Positions 9,921 through 17,444 of a stretch of 64,000 nt of DNA are shown here, piece by piece; position 1 is the first letter of the stretch, and each line of letters begins with the position of its first letter. A program made the position numbers and the translations under genes. The notes beneath the pieces were generated by a model that saw only the letters and a program-made list of their open reading frames with translations, did not search any database and was not told where the DNA came from. The stretch is from Bryobacteraceae bacterium (GTDB lineage: Bacteria > Acidobacteriota > Terriglobia > Bryobacterales > Bryobacteraceae), in the NCBI GenBank assembly GCA_041394945.1, contig JAWKHH010000003.1:1054001-1118000 (forward strand), given 5' to 3'.

Positions 9921-10044
9921 ATGAACGCAGCGTCACTGCCGCTTATAGCCGTCGAAGAGTGCCTCGCCCTCGACCGCCGGCCTAGATAGCGAGATCCCAC
10001 TCGAGGAGGGCTACAGCGGGATCCTCGAGCCGCCGGTTACTTGA
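9921..10044 (+). pseudogene. Remnant of a Uma2-family endonuclease gene, internally deleted
   Basis: An ATG at 9921 opens a 22-codon frame beginning MNAASLPLIAVEECLALDR, which resembles the N-terminus of Uma2 (DUF820) proteins, where LPxxSVEEYLALD is usual. It stops at TAG 9987. In a shifted frame from 9991 the sequence reads EIPLEEGYSGILEPPVT and stops at 10042, resembling the end of the same family. The central catalytic part would be absent, so this is read as a deletion scar. The match is from memory of the family and the fragment is very short. It overlaps the end of sdhB by a few bases on the other strand. Confidence 0.4.
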
Positions 10045-10777
10045 AGATCCGGAAAAGTTTGTTCAGCGGATCATAGTAGCGATCCACCACGCGTTCCTTC
10101 AGCGGAATGATCGCATTCTCCGTGATCGTGATGTGCTCGGGGCACACCTGCCTGCAGCACGTAGTGATGTTGCAATACCCGATCGAGTCGCGCTCCTTCA
10201 AATCCGCCAGTCGGTCATCGGTGTCGAGCGGATGCATCTCGAGCGCCGCCGTGTACACGAAGTAACGCGGACCGATGAACTCCTCGTGCTTGGTGTGCTC
10301 GCGGAGAACGTGGCACACATCCTGGCAGAGGAAGCACTCGATGCACTTGCGGAACTCCTGCACACGGTCGACATCCACCTGCTGCATGCGCCAGGTCCCA
10401 TCCGGGGCGTCGGGCTTTCGCGGCTTGAACTTCTTGATCTTCTTCTTGACCTCGAAGTTCCAGGAGACGTCGGTGACCAGGTCCTTGATCGAGGGGAACG
10501 AGTGCATCGGCTCGATGATCACAGGCATCGAAAGGTCGAGTGTATTGAGCCGCGTCATGCACATCAGCCGCGGCATGCCGTTCACTTCGGCGGAACACGA
10601 TCCGCATTTGCCGGCCTTGCAGTTCCAGCGCACGGCGAGATCGTTGGCCTGCTCGGCCTGGATCTTGTGGACCGCGTCGAGCACCACCATCCCCTCGTCG
10701 ATCTCCGTCGTGTAGTCGGTGAACGCGCCGCCGTTCTTATCGCCCCGCCAGATGCGGAACATCGCCTGGTTCGGCAT
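10037..10777 (-). CDS. sdhB: Succinate dehydrogenase iron-sulfur subunit
   Basis: Electron-transfer subunit of succinate:quinone oxidoreductase, 246 residues. The N-terminal ferredoxin-like domain binds a 2Fe-2S cluster through CKAGKCGSC and a later Cys (RLMCMTR). The C-terminal domain carries CIECFLCQDVC and CCRQVCPEH for the remaining clusters. The sequence style (WNCKAGKCGSC, KFKPRKPDAPDG insertion, no long N-terminus) fits the Sdh1 type found in mycobacteria and Acidobacteriota rather than the E. coli type. It begins directly after the sdhA stop codon, with no gap, and is the last gene of the sdhC-sdhA-sdhB unit. Confidence 0.95.
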   Translation of the reverse strand: MPNQAMFRIWRGDKNGGAFTDYTTEIDEGMVVLDAVHKIQAEQANDLAVRWNCKAGKCGSCSAEVNGMPRLMCMTRLNTLDLSMPVIIEPMHSFPSIKDLVTDVSWNFEVKKKIKKFKPRKPDAPDGTWRMQQVDVDRVQEFRKCIECFLCQDVCHVLREHTKHEEFIGPRYFVYTAALEMHPLDTDDRLADLKERDSIGYCNITTCCRQVCPEHITITENAIIPLKERVVDRYYDPLNKLFRIFK

Positions 10778-12592
10778 TTACTTCATCTCCTCGATGATCT
10801 TCTTCAGTTCTTCCGGCATAGGCGGGATAGGCCGCTGCTCCACCTGCATCTCACCGGAGGAGCCGCGCTTGATCACGAGATTGACCTTGCCCCATTCGGG
10901 ATCCTTATCGGGATAGTCTTCGCGGAACTGCGCGCCGCGGCTTTCCTTGCGCGTGATCGCGGCCTTGGTGCAGGCCTCGGAGACAACCAGCAGGTTGTCG
11001 AGATCCATCGCCGTGTGCCAGCCCGCGTTGTACTGCCGGTTGCCGATCACGCCCACCTTCGCAGCCCGCGCCTTGTACTTCTCGAGCTCCTCGAGCGCCT
11101 GCGACATTTCCGACTCCATGCGCACGATGCCGACGAGGCTTTGCATCGTGTCCTGGAGCGAGTACTGGATCTGGTAGGCGCCGTCGGCGCCGGAGTCGCG
11201 GTCGAACACGGCCAAGGCCTTTTTGGTAGCCGCCGACACCTGGCCGTCGTCCACCTTCGCCGCGCCGCTCTCCTTAGCGAACTTCACTGCATACTCGCCG
11301 GCGCGCTTGCCGAACACAATCAGGTCAGAAAGCGAATTGCCGCCCAGGCGGTTCGCGCCGTGCAAGCCCGCGGCGCACTCGCCGGCGGCGAAAAGTCCCG
11401 GCACCGTCGACATCTGCGAGTCGCCATCTACCTTGATGCCGCCCATCGCGTAGTGGGTGGTCGGGCCAACCTCCATCGGGACCTTGGTGATATCGATATC
11501 GGCGAGCTGCTTGAACTGGTGGTACATGCTCGGCAGTTTGCGCTGGATGTGCTCTTCGGAATTGGGGATGTGTTTCTTGATCCAGGCGATGTCGAGGAAC
11601 ACGCCGCCATGCGGGCTCCCGCGGCCCGCCTTCACTTCCCGATTGATGCAGCGCGCTACGTGGTCGCGGGTCAGCAGTTCCGGTGGGCGGTGCGCGTTCT
11701 TGTCGCCGGTGACATAGCGCCAGCCCTCTTCTTCGTCCTTGGCGGTTTGGTTCTTGTAGAGGTCCGGGATATCGTCGAACATGAACCGGCGGCCTTCTTT
11801 GTTCTTGAGGATGCCGCCTTCGCCGCGGACGCCTTCCGTCACCAGGATGCCGCGCACCGACGGCGGCCATACCATTCCGGTGGGGTGAAACTGGATGAAC
11901 TCCATGTCCACCAGTTCGGCGCCGGAGAGATACGCCAGGGAGTGGCCGTCGCCGGTGTACTCCCAACTGTTCGACGTGATTTTGAAGGCGCGCCCGATAC
12001 CGCCGGTGGCGAGCACGACGGCCTTGGCCTTCCACACCATGAAGCGGCCAAGCTCGCGATCGTAGCCGAGCGCCCCCGCGACCCGCCCGCCATCCATCAA
12101 CAGCGTCAGCACGGTGCACTCCATGTGCACCTCCATACCGGAGTGGATGCCGTGATCCTGCAGCGTGCGGATCATCTCGAGGCCGGTACGGTCGCCCACG
12201 TGGGCCAGCCGGGGATAGCGGTGGCCGCCGAAGTTGCGCTGGAGGATGCGGCCGTCCTTGGTGCGGTCGAAAAGCGCCCCCCAGGCCTCGAGTTCACGAG
12301 CCCGGTCCGGAGCTTCCTTGGCGTGGAGCTCGGCCATGCGCCAGTTGTTGAGGTACTGGCCGCCGCGCATTGTGTCGGAGAAGTGGACGCGCCAGTTGTC
12401 GCGGTCGTCCACGTTGCCCATCGCCGCGGCCATGCCGCCTTCTGCCATCACCGTGTGCGCCTTGCCAAGCAGGGACTTGCACACCACGCCCGTCTTCACG
12501 CCGGATGAGGCAGCTTCGATGGCAGCGCGCAGTCCGGCGCCTCCCGCCCCGATGACGAGCACATCGTATTCGTAGTTCAGGAAATCCGCCAT
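10778..12592 (-). CDS. sdhA: Succinate dehydrogenase flavoprotein subunit
   Basis: Catalytic FAD subunit, 604 residues. An N-terminal dinucleotide-binding motif DVLVIGAGGAGLRAAIEA is present, followed by the KAHTVMAEGGMAAAMG flavin-attachment region with a His for covalent FAD, the substrate-site segment QFHPTGM and the late HGANRLGGNSLSDLIVFG motif. Residues TTHYAMGGI match the active-site Arg/His loop region. Only 3 nt separate it from the anchor gene upstream and none from sdhB. The flavoprotein and Fe-S subunit together oxidise succinate on the cytoplasmic face of the membrane. Confidence 0.96.
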   Translation of the reverse strand: MADFLNYEYDVLVIGAGGAGLRAAIEAASSGVKTGVVCKSLLGKAHTVMAEGGMAAAMGNVDDRDNWRVHFSDTMRGGQYLNNWRMAELHAKEAPDRARELEAWGALFDRTKDGRILQRNFGGHRYPRLAHVGDRTGLEMIRTLQDHGIHSGMEVHMECTVLTLLMDGGRVAGALGYDRELGRFMVWKAKAVVLATGGIGRAFKITSNSWEYTGDGHSLAYLSGAELVDMEFIQFHPTGMVWPPSVRGILVTEGVRGEGGILKNKEGRRFMFDDIPDLYKNQTAKDEEEGWRYVTGDKNAHRPPELLTRDHVARCINREVKAGRGSPHGGVFLDIAWIKKHIPNSEEHIQRKLPSMYHQFKQLADIDITKVPMEVGPTTHYAMGGIKVDGDSQMSTVPGLFAAGECAAGLHGANRLGGNSLSDLIVFGKRAGEYAVKFAKESGAAKVDDGQVSAATKKALAVFDRDSGADGAYQIQYSLQDTMQSLVGIVRMESEMSQALEELEKYKARAAKVGVIGNRQYNAGWHTAMDLDNLLVVSEACTKAAITRKESRGAQFREDYPDKDPEWGKVNLVIKRGSSGEMQVEQRPIPPMPEELKKIIEEMK

Positions 12593-12595
12593 GAC

Positions 12596-13381
12596 CTAGA
12601 GGATCCTCCAATCAGTCCAGACACCCATCGAGCACATGCGGATATAGAAGTCGGTGAAGCCCACCCACACTAGGCTCGCCCATGCGAACTTCTTGTGGTT
12701 GCCGTTGAGCCAGCTCACGCACTGGTAGATGCTCTGGAGCAGCGGCGCTTCCGAAATGCGGTCGAACCGGCCGCCGAAGATGTGCCGCGCGCAGTGGCAT
12801 CCAAAGGTGTAGCTGCCTAGCAGGATGACGTTCAGGGTCATCACCACCGTGCCCACTCCGATATGGAAGCCGTCTTCCCACTGCGTGGCGAGGATGGCGT
12901 CGTAGGCGAGGATGAAGATGTAGAGCGCCGCGATGTAGAACACGTAGCGGTGCGCGTTGTGCAGCACCAGCGGCAGCAGCTTCTCACCCCGGTAGCCGGA
13001 GCGCGGCTCGGAGACCGCGCAGTTGGGCGGGTCCGCCCAGAAGCCTTTGTAGTAGGCGCCGCGGTAGTAGTAACAGGTGAGGCGGAAGAAGGCCGGCGCC
13101 GGCAGAATCAGGAGCGCCGGCGAGAATGGCAGGAACGATGGCCACCAATCCGGCTTCGGCCCGAAGATCGCGTGGTGGCTTGCGCCCCACAGTTCCGGCG
13201 AGTACGCGGGCGACAGGTACGGGCCGTAGGTGTAGTATTCGCCTTGGAACGCGGCCCACGTCATGTAGACGATAAAGGCCGAGAGACCGAGGAAGATGTA
13301 GAGAGGTTCAACCCACCAGGTGTCTCGGCGGGAGGTTTGGCCAAATCGGCCGTTTTTCCAGACAAGGTCGGGAGCAGCCAT
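12596..13381 (-). CDS. sdhC: Succinate dehydrogenase membrane anchor, single five-helix Sdh1-type subunit
   Basis: A 261-residue membrane protein with five hydrophobic segments: VEPLYIFLGLSAFIVYMTW, SFLPFSPALLILPAPAFF, HRYVFYIAALYIFILAYDA, GTVVMTLNVILLGSYTF and WASLVWVGFTDFYIRMC. It replaces the usual small SdhC and SdhD pair. The size, position (first gene) and partner order match the mycobacterial Rv0249c-Rv0248c-Rv0247c arrangement. His residues in LHNAHRY and GCHCARH are candidate haem or quinone-site ligands. The gene is the 5' end of the operon; the ATG at 13381 is preceded by 132 nt shared with the divergent ArsA-like gene. Confidence 0.85.
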   Translation of the reverse strand: MAAPDLVWKNGRFGQTSRRDTWWVEPLYIFLGLSAFIVYMTWAAFQGEYYTYGPYLSPAYSPELWGASHHAIFGPKPDWWPSFLPFSPALLILPAPAFFRLTCYYYRGAYYKGFWADPPNCAVSEPRSGYRGEKLLPLVLHNAHRYVFYIAALYIFILAYDAILATQWEDGFHIGVGTVVMTLNVILLGSYTFGCHCARHIFGGRFDRISEAPLLQSIYQCVSWLNGNHKKFAWASLVWVGFTDFYIRMCSMGVWTDWRIL

Positions 13382-13479
13382 AAATTGTTGAAGATCGAGA
13401 ACCTTTTAAGATAGCTCCAAACGCGGGCCGATTCAAGTTTTCCGCGATTTTGGGCCGTACCGGAGCATCGTGAAAAGAA

Positions 13480-13499
13480 TCCGGCCGGCCAGGGCCGGA
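13480..13499. repeat. Short GC-rich inverted repeat before the ArsA-like gene
   Basis: TCCGGCC (13480-13486) and GGCCGGA (13493-13499) form a perfect 7-bp inverted repeat with a 6-nt loop, ending 14 nt before the ATG of the ArsA-like ATPase. It could fold in the leader or be part of a dispersed GC-rich repeat. No T-run follows, so it is not a terminator. Function is not known. Confidence 0.45.
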
Positions 13500-13513
13500 A
13501 TCCAACAGCCCGT

Positions 13514-14707
13514 ATGCGCATTCTTCTCTACTCGGGCAAAGGCGGCGTGGGCAAGACGAGCATAGCGGCGGCCACCGGGGTTCGGCTGGCCGAACTCGGC
13601 CTGCGGACGCTCATCATGAGCGTGGACCCGGCGCACTCGCTGGGCGACGCGTTCGACATCACCTCAGGCGGCCTCTTCCACGATCTCACCGCCGAGCCGC
13701 ACCCCATCGCACCCAACCTCGATATTCACGAAGTCAACATCCAGCGCGAAATCAAGCGGCACTGGATGCAGATCTCGGCCTATATCGCCTCGGTGCTGAA
13801 GACGTCCGGCCTGAACGATATCGAGGCGGATGAAATGGCGATCTTCCCGGGCATGGAGGAGCTGTCCGCGATGATGTACGTCAACCAGTTTCGAAGGGAA
13901 GGGCGATACGACGCGATCGTGCTCGATTGCGCCCCGACGGCCGAATCGCTCCGGTTCATCTCCATGCCGACCACCCTCGACTGGTACATGCGGCATATTT
14001 TCCCTATCCAGCGCGGGCTCCTCAAGGCCGTCCGCCCGCTGGCGAACCGGATTTCCCCGGTGGAGCTGCCCACGGACTCGTACTTCGCCAACATTCGCGG
14101 CCTCTACGAAAAGATCGAGGGCATCGACACCCTGCTCGAGGATCCGGAAATGACCAGCGTCCGGCTGGTGACCAACGCCGAGAAGATGGTGGTCCGCGAG
14201 ACGCAGCGCGCGTTCGTGTACTTCAGCCTTCACGGCTTGACGGTGGACCAGGTGGTGGTGAACCGCATCCTGCCGTCCGCCGTCGGCGACCCGTTCTTCG
14301 ACGCATGGCGCCTCTCGCAGACCCGGTTCCTCGACGACCTGGAACGCTACTTCAGCCCGGTGCCGGTGCGGCGCGTGCCCCTCTTCAGCCAGGAGGTAGT
14401 GGGGCTGGAGCGCGTGCGCGAACTCGCGCGGGAACTCTACGCCGACGGAGCCGACCCATCGGCGGTGACACGGACGGAGCGCCCGTTCGAGTTCGTGAAG
14501 AAGACCGATCGCTATGAGGTTCGCCTCCAGACGCCCTTCACCGGAAAGGGCGAAGTGGGCCTGTTCAAGAAGGGGGACGAACTCGTCGTGGAAGTGGGAA
14601 CCGTGCGGCGTCACATCGGGTTACCGGCCTCAATGGCCCCGCTCGAGCCTGTCCGCGCGCGTTTCGAAGGCCCTATGCTGGTGGTGGAGATGAAGGAGGC
14701 AGGATGA
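13514..14707 (+). CDS. ArsA/GET3-family ATPase with C-terminal HSP20-like domain
   Basis: A 397-residue deviant-Walker P-loop ATPase: SGKGGVGKTS at residues 7-16, SVDPAHSLGDAF as switch I, and a DCAPTAESLRF switch II region. Residues about 315-397 form a small beta domain (RYEVRLQTPFTGKGEVGLFKKGDELVVEVG) like the ArsA_HSP20 module. Arsenical pump ATPases usually have two P-loop halves and Cys ligands; this single-domain form looks more like the bacterial GET3-type targeting or chaperone ATPases. No arsB or arsR is nearby, so a role in arsenite export is not supported. Its stop overlaps the start of a small Cys-rich gene, suggesting a functional pair. Confidence 0.85.
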   Translation: MRILLYSGKGGVGKTSIAAATGVRLAELGLRTLIMSVDPAHSLGDAFDITSGGLFHDLTAEPHPIAPNLDIHEVNIQREIKRHWMQISAYIASVLKTSGLNDIEADEMAIFPGMEELSAMMYVNQFRREGRYDAIVLDCAPTAESLRFISMPTTLDWYMRHIFPIQRGLLKAVRPLANRISPVELPTDSYFANIRGLYEKIEGIDTLLEDPEMTSVRLVTNAEKMVVRETQRAFVYFSLHGLTVDQVVVNRILPSAVGDPFFDAWRLSQTRFLDDLERYFSPVPVRRVPLFSQEVVGLERVRELARELYADGADPSAVTRTERPFEFVKKTDRYEVRLQTPFTGKGEVGLFKKGDELVVEVGTVRRHIGLPASMAPLEPVRARFEGPMLVVEMKEAG

Positions 14708-14952
14708 CCGAGTCCGAAGAACCCAAATCGAAACAACAGCACTGTTCCGGCGGCGGATGCGGCTGCGCGGGCGCGGGGCCGGCGTTTACGGATTTCTTGC
14801 GGAACTTGGGTCCTGCGGACGAGGTTCGCGATCACTTCCACCGGGCTCGGATCGAGTTTCTCAAGGGCATTCGAGCGATGGTCGATCAGCAGATCCGGCA
14901 CGCCACCGAAGACGCGGGCGCGAAGAAGGGCGCCAAGATCACCGTCGAATAG
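14704..14952 (+). CDS. Small Cys-rich protein coupled to the ArsA-like ATPase
   Basis: An 82-residue protein with a lysine-rich start, a CSGGGCGCAG cluster at about residues 14-23 and a C-terminal amphipathic part (ADEVRDHFHRARIEFLKGIRAMVDQQIRH). Three closely spaced Cys plus His residues could bind a metal, but this is inference. The ATG overlaps the ATPase stop (ATGA), which implies translational coupling. I do not recognise the family. The overlap and the clear coding character support a real gene. Confidence 0.7.
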   Translation: MTESEEPKSKQQHCSGGGCGCAGAGPAFTDFLRNLGPADEVRDHFHRARIEFLKGIRAMVDQQIRHATEDAGAKKGAKITVE

Positions 14953-14981
14953 ACCGCTTGGCGGCGTTGTAGTATCGGTTC

Positions 14982-16469
14982 ATGCGAATCGCTGTCGTGC
15001 TGCTGTTGTGGGCCCCGGCCTTGCTCGCGGACCGAGTGGAACAGGGCGCCGCACAGGCGGCCGCGTCAGGTCTGCTCGCCGGCGTCGCGCGCGCCGATAT
15101 CTCACCTCCGGTAGGCACGCCGCAGATGAACTGGGGCGCGCAGACGCACGTCACCGCCGAAGCGATCGATCCGGCGGGCATGATCGCCACGGCGCTGGTG
15201 GTGAGCGATGGCCGCCAGAAGTTCGCCATGGTCGATGTAGACGCTCTATTCGTCTCACCGCTCCGCGACGTAGCGGAGCGCGCTTCGAAGCTCACCGGCA
15301 TTCCCGCCGATCACATCCGCCTCGGCGCAACCCATACACACGCCGGTCCGCTGCTGACAGGCGAAAAGGGACCGGTGGGCTTCGATCTCGACGCCTATCG
15401 CCCGGCCTACGACCGTCACTGGCGGACGGTGGCGGACAAGGTCGTCGGCATCATCGTGGAAGCGAATTCGCGGCTGGAGCCAGCGCACCTTGGGACAGGC
15501 AAGGGCGCCGGCACGATCAACATCAACCGGCGCATGCGTCCGCGCGACGGTGCGCCTCCGGCAGTGGGCCGCAACCCGGATGGCCTCGTCGATCGCGATC
15601 TGGTCGTCGCCCGCATCGACAATGCCCGCGGCGAACCCCTCGCCGTGATCGTGAACTTCCAGTGCCACGGCACCGTGCTCGCGTGGGACAACAAGACCAT
15701 ATCGCCGGACTGGCCCGGCATGATGCGACGCGAAGTCGAAAATGCGCTGCCTGGCGCGAAGAGTTTGTTCTTCCAGGGAGCAGCCGGAAATCAAGGTCCG
15801 ATTGAGGGCTTCACCGGCGACCTCGGCGTGGCTCACCGGTTGGGACGCATTCTCGGGCATGAGGCGGCCGCGATCGCGCTCGGGATCGAAACGGTGAAAC
15901 GCGAGCCCAAATTCGAAGGCTTCGTGGAATCGACCGCCTACATCGCGAAACAATACTGGCGCACCGCCGGTCCGCGCGATGGGTCAATCGCGTTCGCGGC
16001 GAAGGTGATCGAAGTGCCTTCCCGGCGCTATTCGTCTGCCGACGTGGCAAGCATGGAGAAGCGGCTGCGTGACGCGGAGGCCAAGGCCACGGCCGTGGAT
16101 GCCGGCGACGCGTGGGCGAAACACGCCGCCGAGGCCCGCGTACGGAGGTTCGCCGATCTGCTCGCGAAGTGGAAGAAGCCGGCCGGTCCGCCGGTCCGCG
16201 TTCGGCTCCAGGCCTTGCGCATCGGGGAACTCGCCATGGTGGCGATGCCCGGCGAGCCGTTCGCCGAAATCGGCCAGGCGGTGAAGAAGGCTTCGCCCTT
16301 CGCGAATACGATGTTTTGCGGCTATTCAAGCGGCGAAGGCGGTGAGTACATGCCGGTGGCGGAGGAGTACGTCCACGAGGGCTACGAGGTCGACCGCACC
16401 CCGTACGACCTGGGCGCGGCGGCGATTGTCGTGCGCGAGGCCTCTGCGCTCGTCACTCGCCTTCGATAG
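14982..16469 (+). CDS. Secreted neutral/alkaline ceramidase-like hydrolase
   Basis: A signal peptide (RIAVVLLLWAPALLA) precedes a neutral-ceramidase N-terminal-type domain: LLAGVARADISPPVGTPQ near residue 30, the HIRLGATHTHAGPLL metal-site segment near 105-119, FQCHGTVL near 225 and FFQGAAGNQGP near 264. These correspond to the zinc-binding His and surrounding motifs of the family, which splits N-acyl sphingosines. The 495-residue length is shorter than full neutral ceramidases because the C-terminal Ig-like domain is absent, so the substrate may be another amide or a lipid. The last codons (VTRLR and stop) lie inside a direct repeat of the hpt 3' end. Confidence 0.82.
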   Translation: MRIAVVLLLWAPALLADRVEQGAAQAAASGLLAGVARADISPPVGTPQMNWGAQTHVTAEAIDPAGMIATALVVSDGRQKFAMVDVDALFVSPLRDVAERASKLTGIPADHIRLGATHTHAGPLLTGEKGPVGFDLDAYRPAYDRHWRTVADKVVGIIVEANSRLEPAHLGTGKGAGTININRRMRPRDGAPPAVGRNPDGLVDRDLVVARIDNARGEPLAVIVNFQCHGTVLAWDNKTISPDWPGMMRREVENALPGAKSLFFQGAAGNQGPIEGFTGDLGVAHRLGRILGHEAAAIALGIETVKREPKFEGFVESTAYIAKQYWRTAGPRDGSIAFAAKVIEVPSRRYSSADVASMEKRLRDAEAKATAVDAGDAWAKHAAEARVRRFADLLAKWKKPAGPPVRVRLQALRIGELAMVAMPGEPFAEIGQAVKKASPFANTMFCGYSSGEGGEYMPVAEEYVHEGYEVDRTPYDLGAAAIVVREASALVTRLR

Positions 16470-16494
16470 CGCAAATGTCTGCCAGGTTCCGGTA
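16451..16494. repeat. Imperfect direct repeat, copy of the hpt 3' end (left copy)
   Basis: These 44 bases match 16906-16949 at 39 of 44 positions by direct comparison. The right copy encodes the final residues of Hpt on the minus strand. The left copy supplies the last codons and stop of the ceramidase-like gene on the plus strand. It appears to be a duplicated scrap of hpt, with substitutions since duplication. Confidence 0.75.
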
Positions 16495-16757
16495 TGCTTA
16501 CGCCGTTGGCGGGGCGATCTTGTCGGAGCGAAAACGACGACGGCAGGAGCTTGCTCCGGCTCTCGCGGTTGCCCTTCGTGCTGTTTCCGCTCGGAATCGC
16601 GGTGATCGTATGGGTGTGGAGCGGGTTCTGGTGCAGTCCGCAACTGGCGGAGTATGTCCGCGCGAAGGGGATCTCGGAGGTCAAGTCGTTCCTGCTCGGC
16701 TTCGGCAATCTGTGGCGCTATTTGTCCCTGAACCGGGCCGGCATGCGGTCTGTGTGA
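16494..16757 (+). CDS. Possible small single-pass membrane protein
   Basis: An 87-codon frame in the 438-nt space between the ceramidase-like gene and hpt. The product has one clear hydrophobic helix (LPFVLFPLGIAVIVWVWSGFW) followed by a soluble tail (SPQLAEYVRAKGISEVKSFLLGFGNLWRYLSLN). No family is recognised. Because it lies exactly between two copies of a direct repeat, it may be foreign or recently rearranged. The hydrophobic helix and lack of a competing antisense gene favour it being real; no strong ribosome-binding site is visible, so confidence is limited. The remaining bases to 16905 show no other coding signal. Confidence 0.4.
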   Translation: MLTPLAGRSCRSENDDGRSLLRLSRLPFVLFPLGIAVIVWVWSGFWCSPQLAEYVRAKGISEVKSFLLGFGNLWRYLSLNRAGMRSV

Positions 16758-16905
16758 ACCTACCTGCGGGGCACTGAAGCCAAACGACCGGCGGGATTGT
16801 CTCATGACCTTCGCACGGCGGCCCGAAGGCCGAGCGGGCTATTCGATCCATCACGTAACGGATGGTGATGCGGGCCGCTCAGCGACCGCCAGGAGCGGAC
16901 AGTTC

Positions 16906-16949
16906 CGTCACTCGCCTTCGATAACGCAGACGTCGGGCAGGTTCCGGTA
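16906..16949. repeat. Imperfect direct repeat, right copy inside hpt 3' end
   Basis: This is the presumed parent copy of the 44-nt repeat at 16451-16494. Bases 16908 onward are the stop and last codons of hpt (YRNLPDVCVIEGE, minus strand), so the sequence is constrained here but not in the left copy. Confidence 0.75.
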
Positions 16950-17444
16950 GTCCTCGGCGAAGTCGAGCCCGCACCCGACCACAAACTTGTCCGGCACCTG
17001 GAATCCGCAATACTTCACCTGAACCGGCCGCATCCGCCGCGACGGCTTGTCGAGCAGCGCGGCGATCTGAATGGAGCGCGGGCGGCGCTGCTGCAGCACG
17101 TGCGCAAGGTAGGTGAGCGTAACGCCGGTGTCGACGATGTCCTCCACGATGAGCACGTCGTGCCCTTCGAGGGAAACGTCGAGATCCTTTGTGACCTTCA
17201 CTTCGCCCGACGACGTCTTCCCCCGGCCATAGCTCGAGATCCCCATGAAATCGATACGCACGTTGCCGGGGATGGCGCGGGCGAGGTCCGCAAGAAAAAA
17301 ACAGGCGCCTTTCAGAATGCCGATCAGGTACAGCGTGCCCTCGGGGTAGTCATCACGGATCTGGCGGCCGAGTTCGGCGACGCGCTTCTGGACCTCCTCC
17401 CGCGGGATCAGAACCTTCGGCGTTTGCATTCCCGGTTCCGCCAT
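16908..17444 (-). CDS. hpt: Hypoxanthine phosphoribosyltransferase
   Basis: Purine salvage enzyme that makes IMP or GMP from hypoxanthine or guanine and PRPP. The 178-residue protein has the early LYLIGILKGACFFLADL segment, the flexible-loop SSYGRGKTSSGEV, the PRPP-binding VLIVEDIVDTGVTL motif, and DKFVVGCGLDFAEDYRNLP near the end. All are standard for the family. Its ATG shares one base with the TGA of the upstream secreted protein gene (TGATG), so the two are likely cotranslated. Confidence 0.95.
   Translation of the reverse strand: MAEPGMQTPKVLIPREEVQKRVAELGRQIRDDYPEGTLYLIGILKGACFFLADLARAIPGNVRIDFMGISSYGRGKTSSGEVKVTKDLDVSLEGHDVLIVEDIVDTGVTLTYLAHVLQQRRPRSIQIAALLDKPSRRMRPVQVKYCGFQVPDKFVVGCGLDFAEDYRNLPDVCVIEGE

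Noticed and set aside
10133..12508. A 791-codon open frame on the plus strand across the sdh genes
   Set aside because: Antisense to sdhA/sdhB, which have strong motifs; the product is Arg/His/Val-rich low-complexity sequence with no family resemblance, a usual GC-rich shadow frame.
13514..14707. Arsenite efflux ATPase
   Set aside because: Only one P-loop half, no ArsB, ArsR or ArsD nearby; an HSP20-like tail points to a GET3-like or unknown function.
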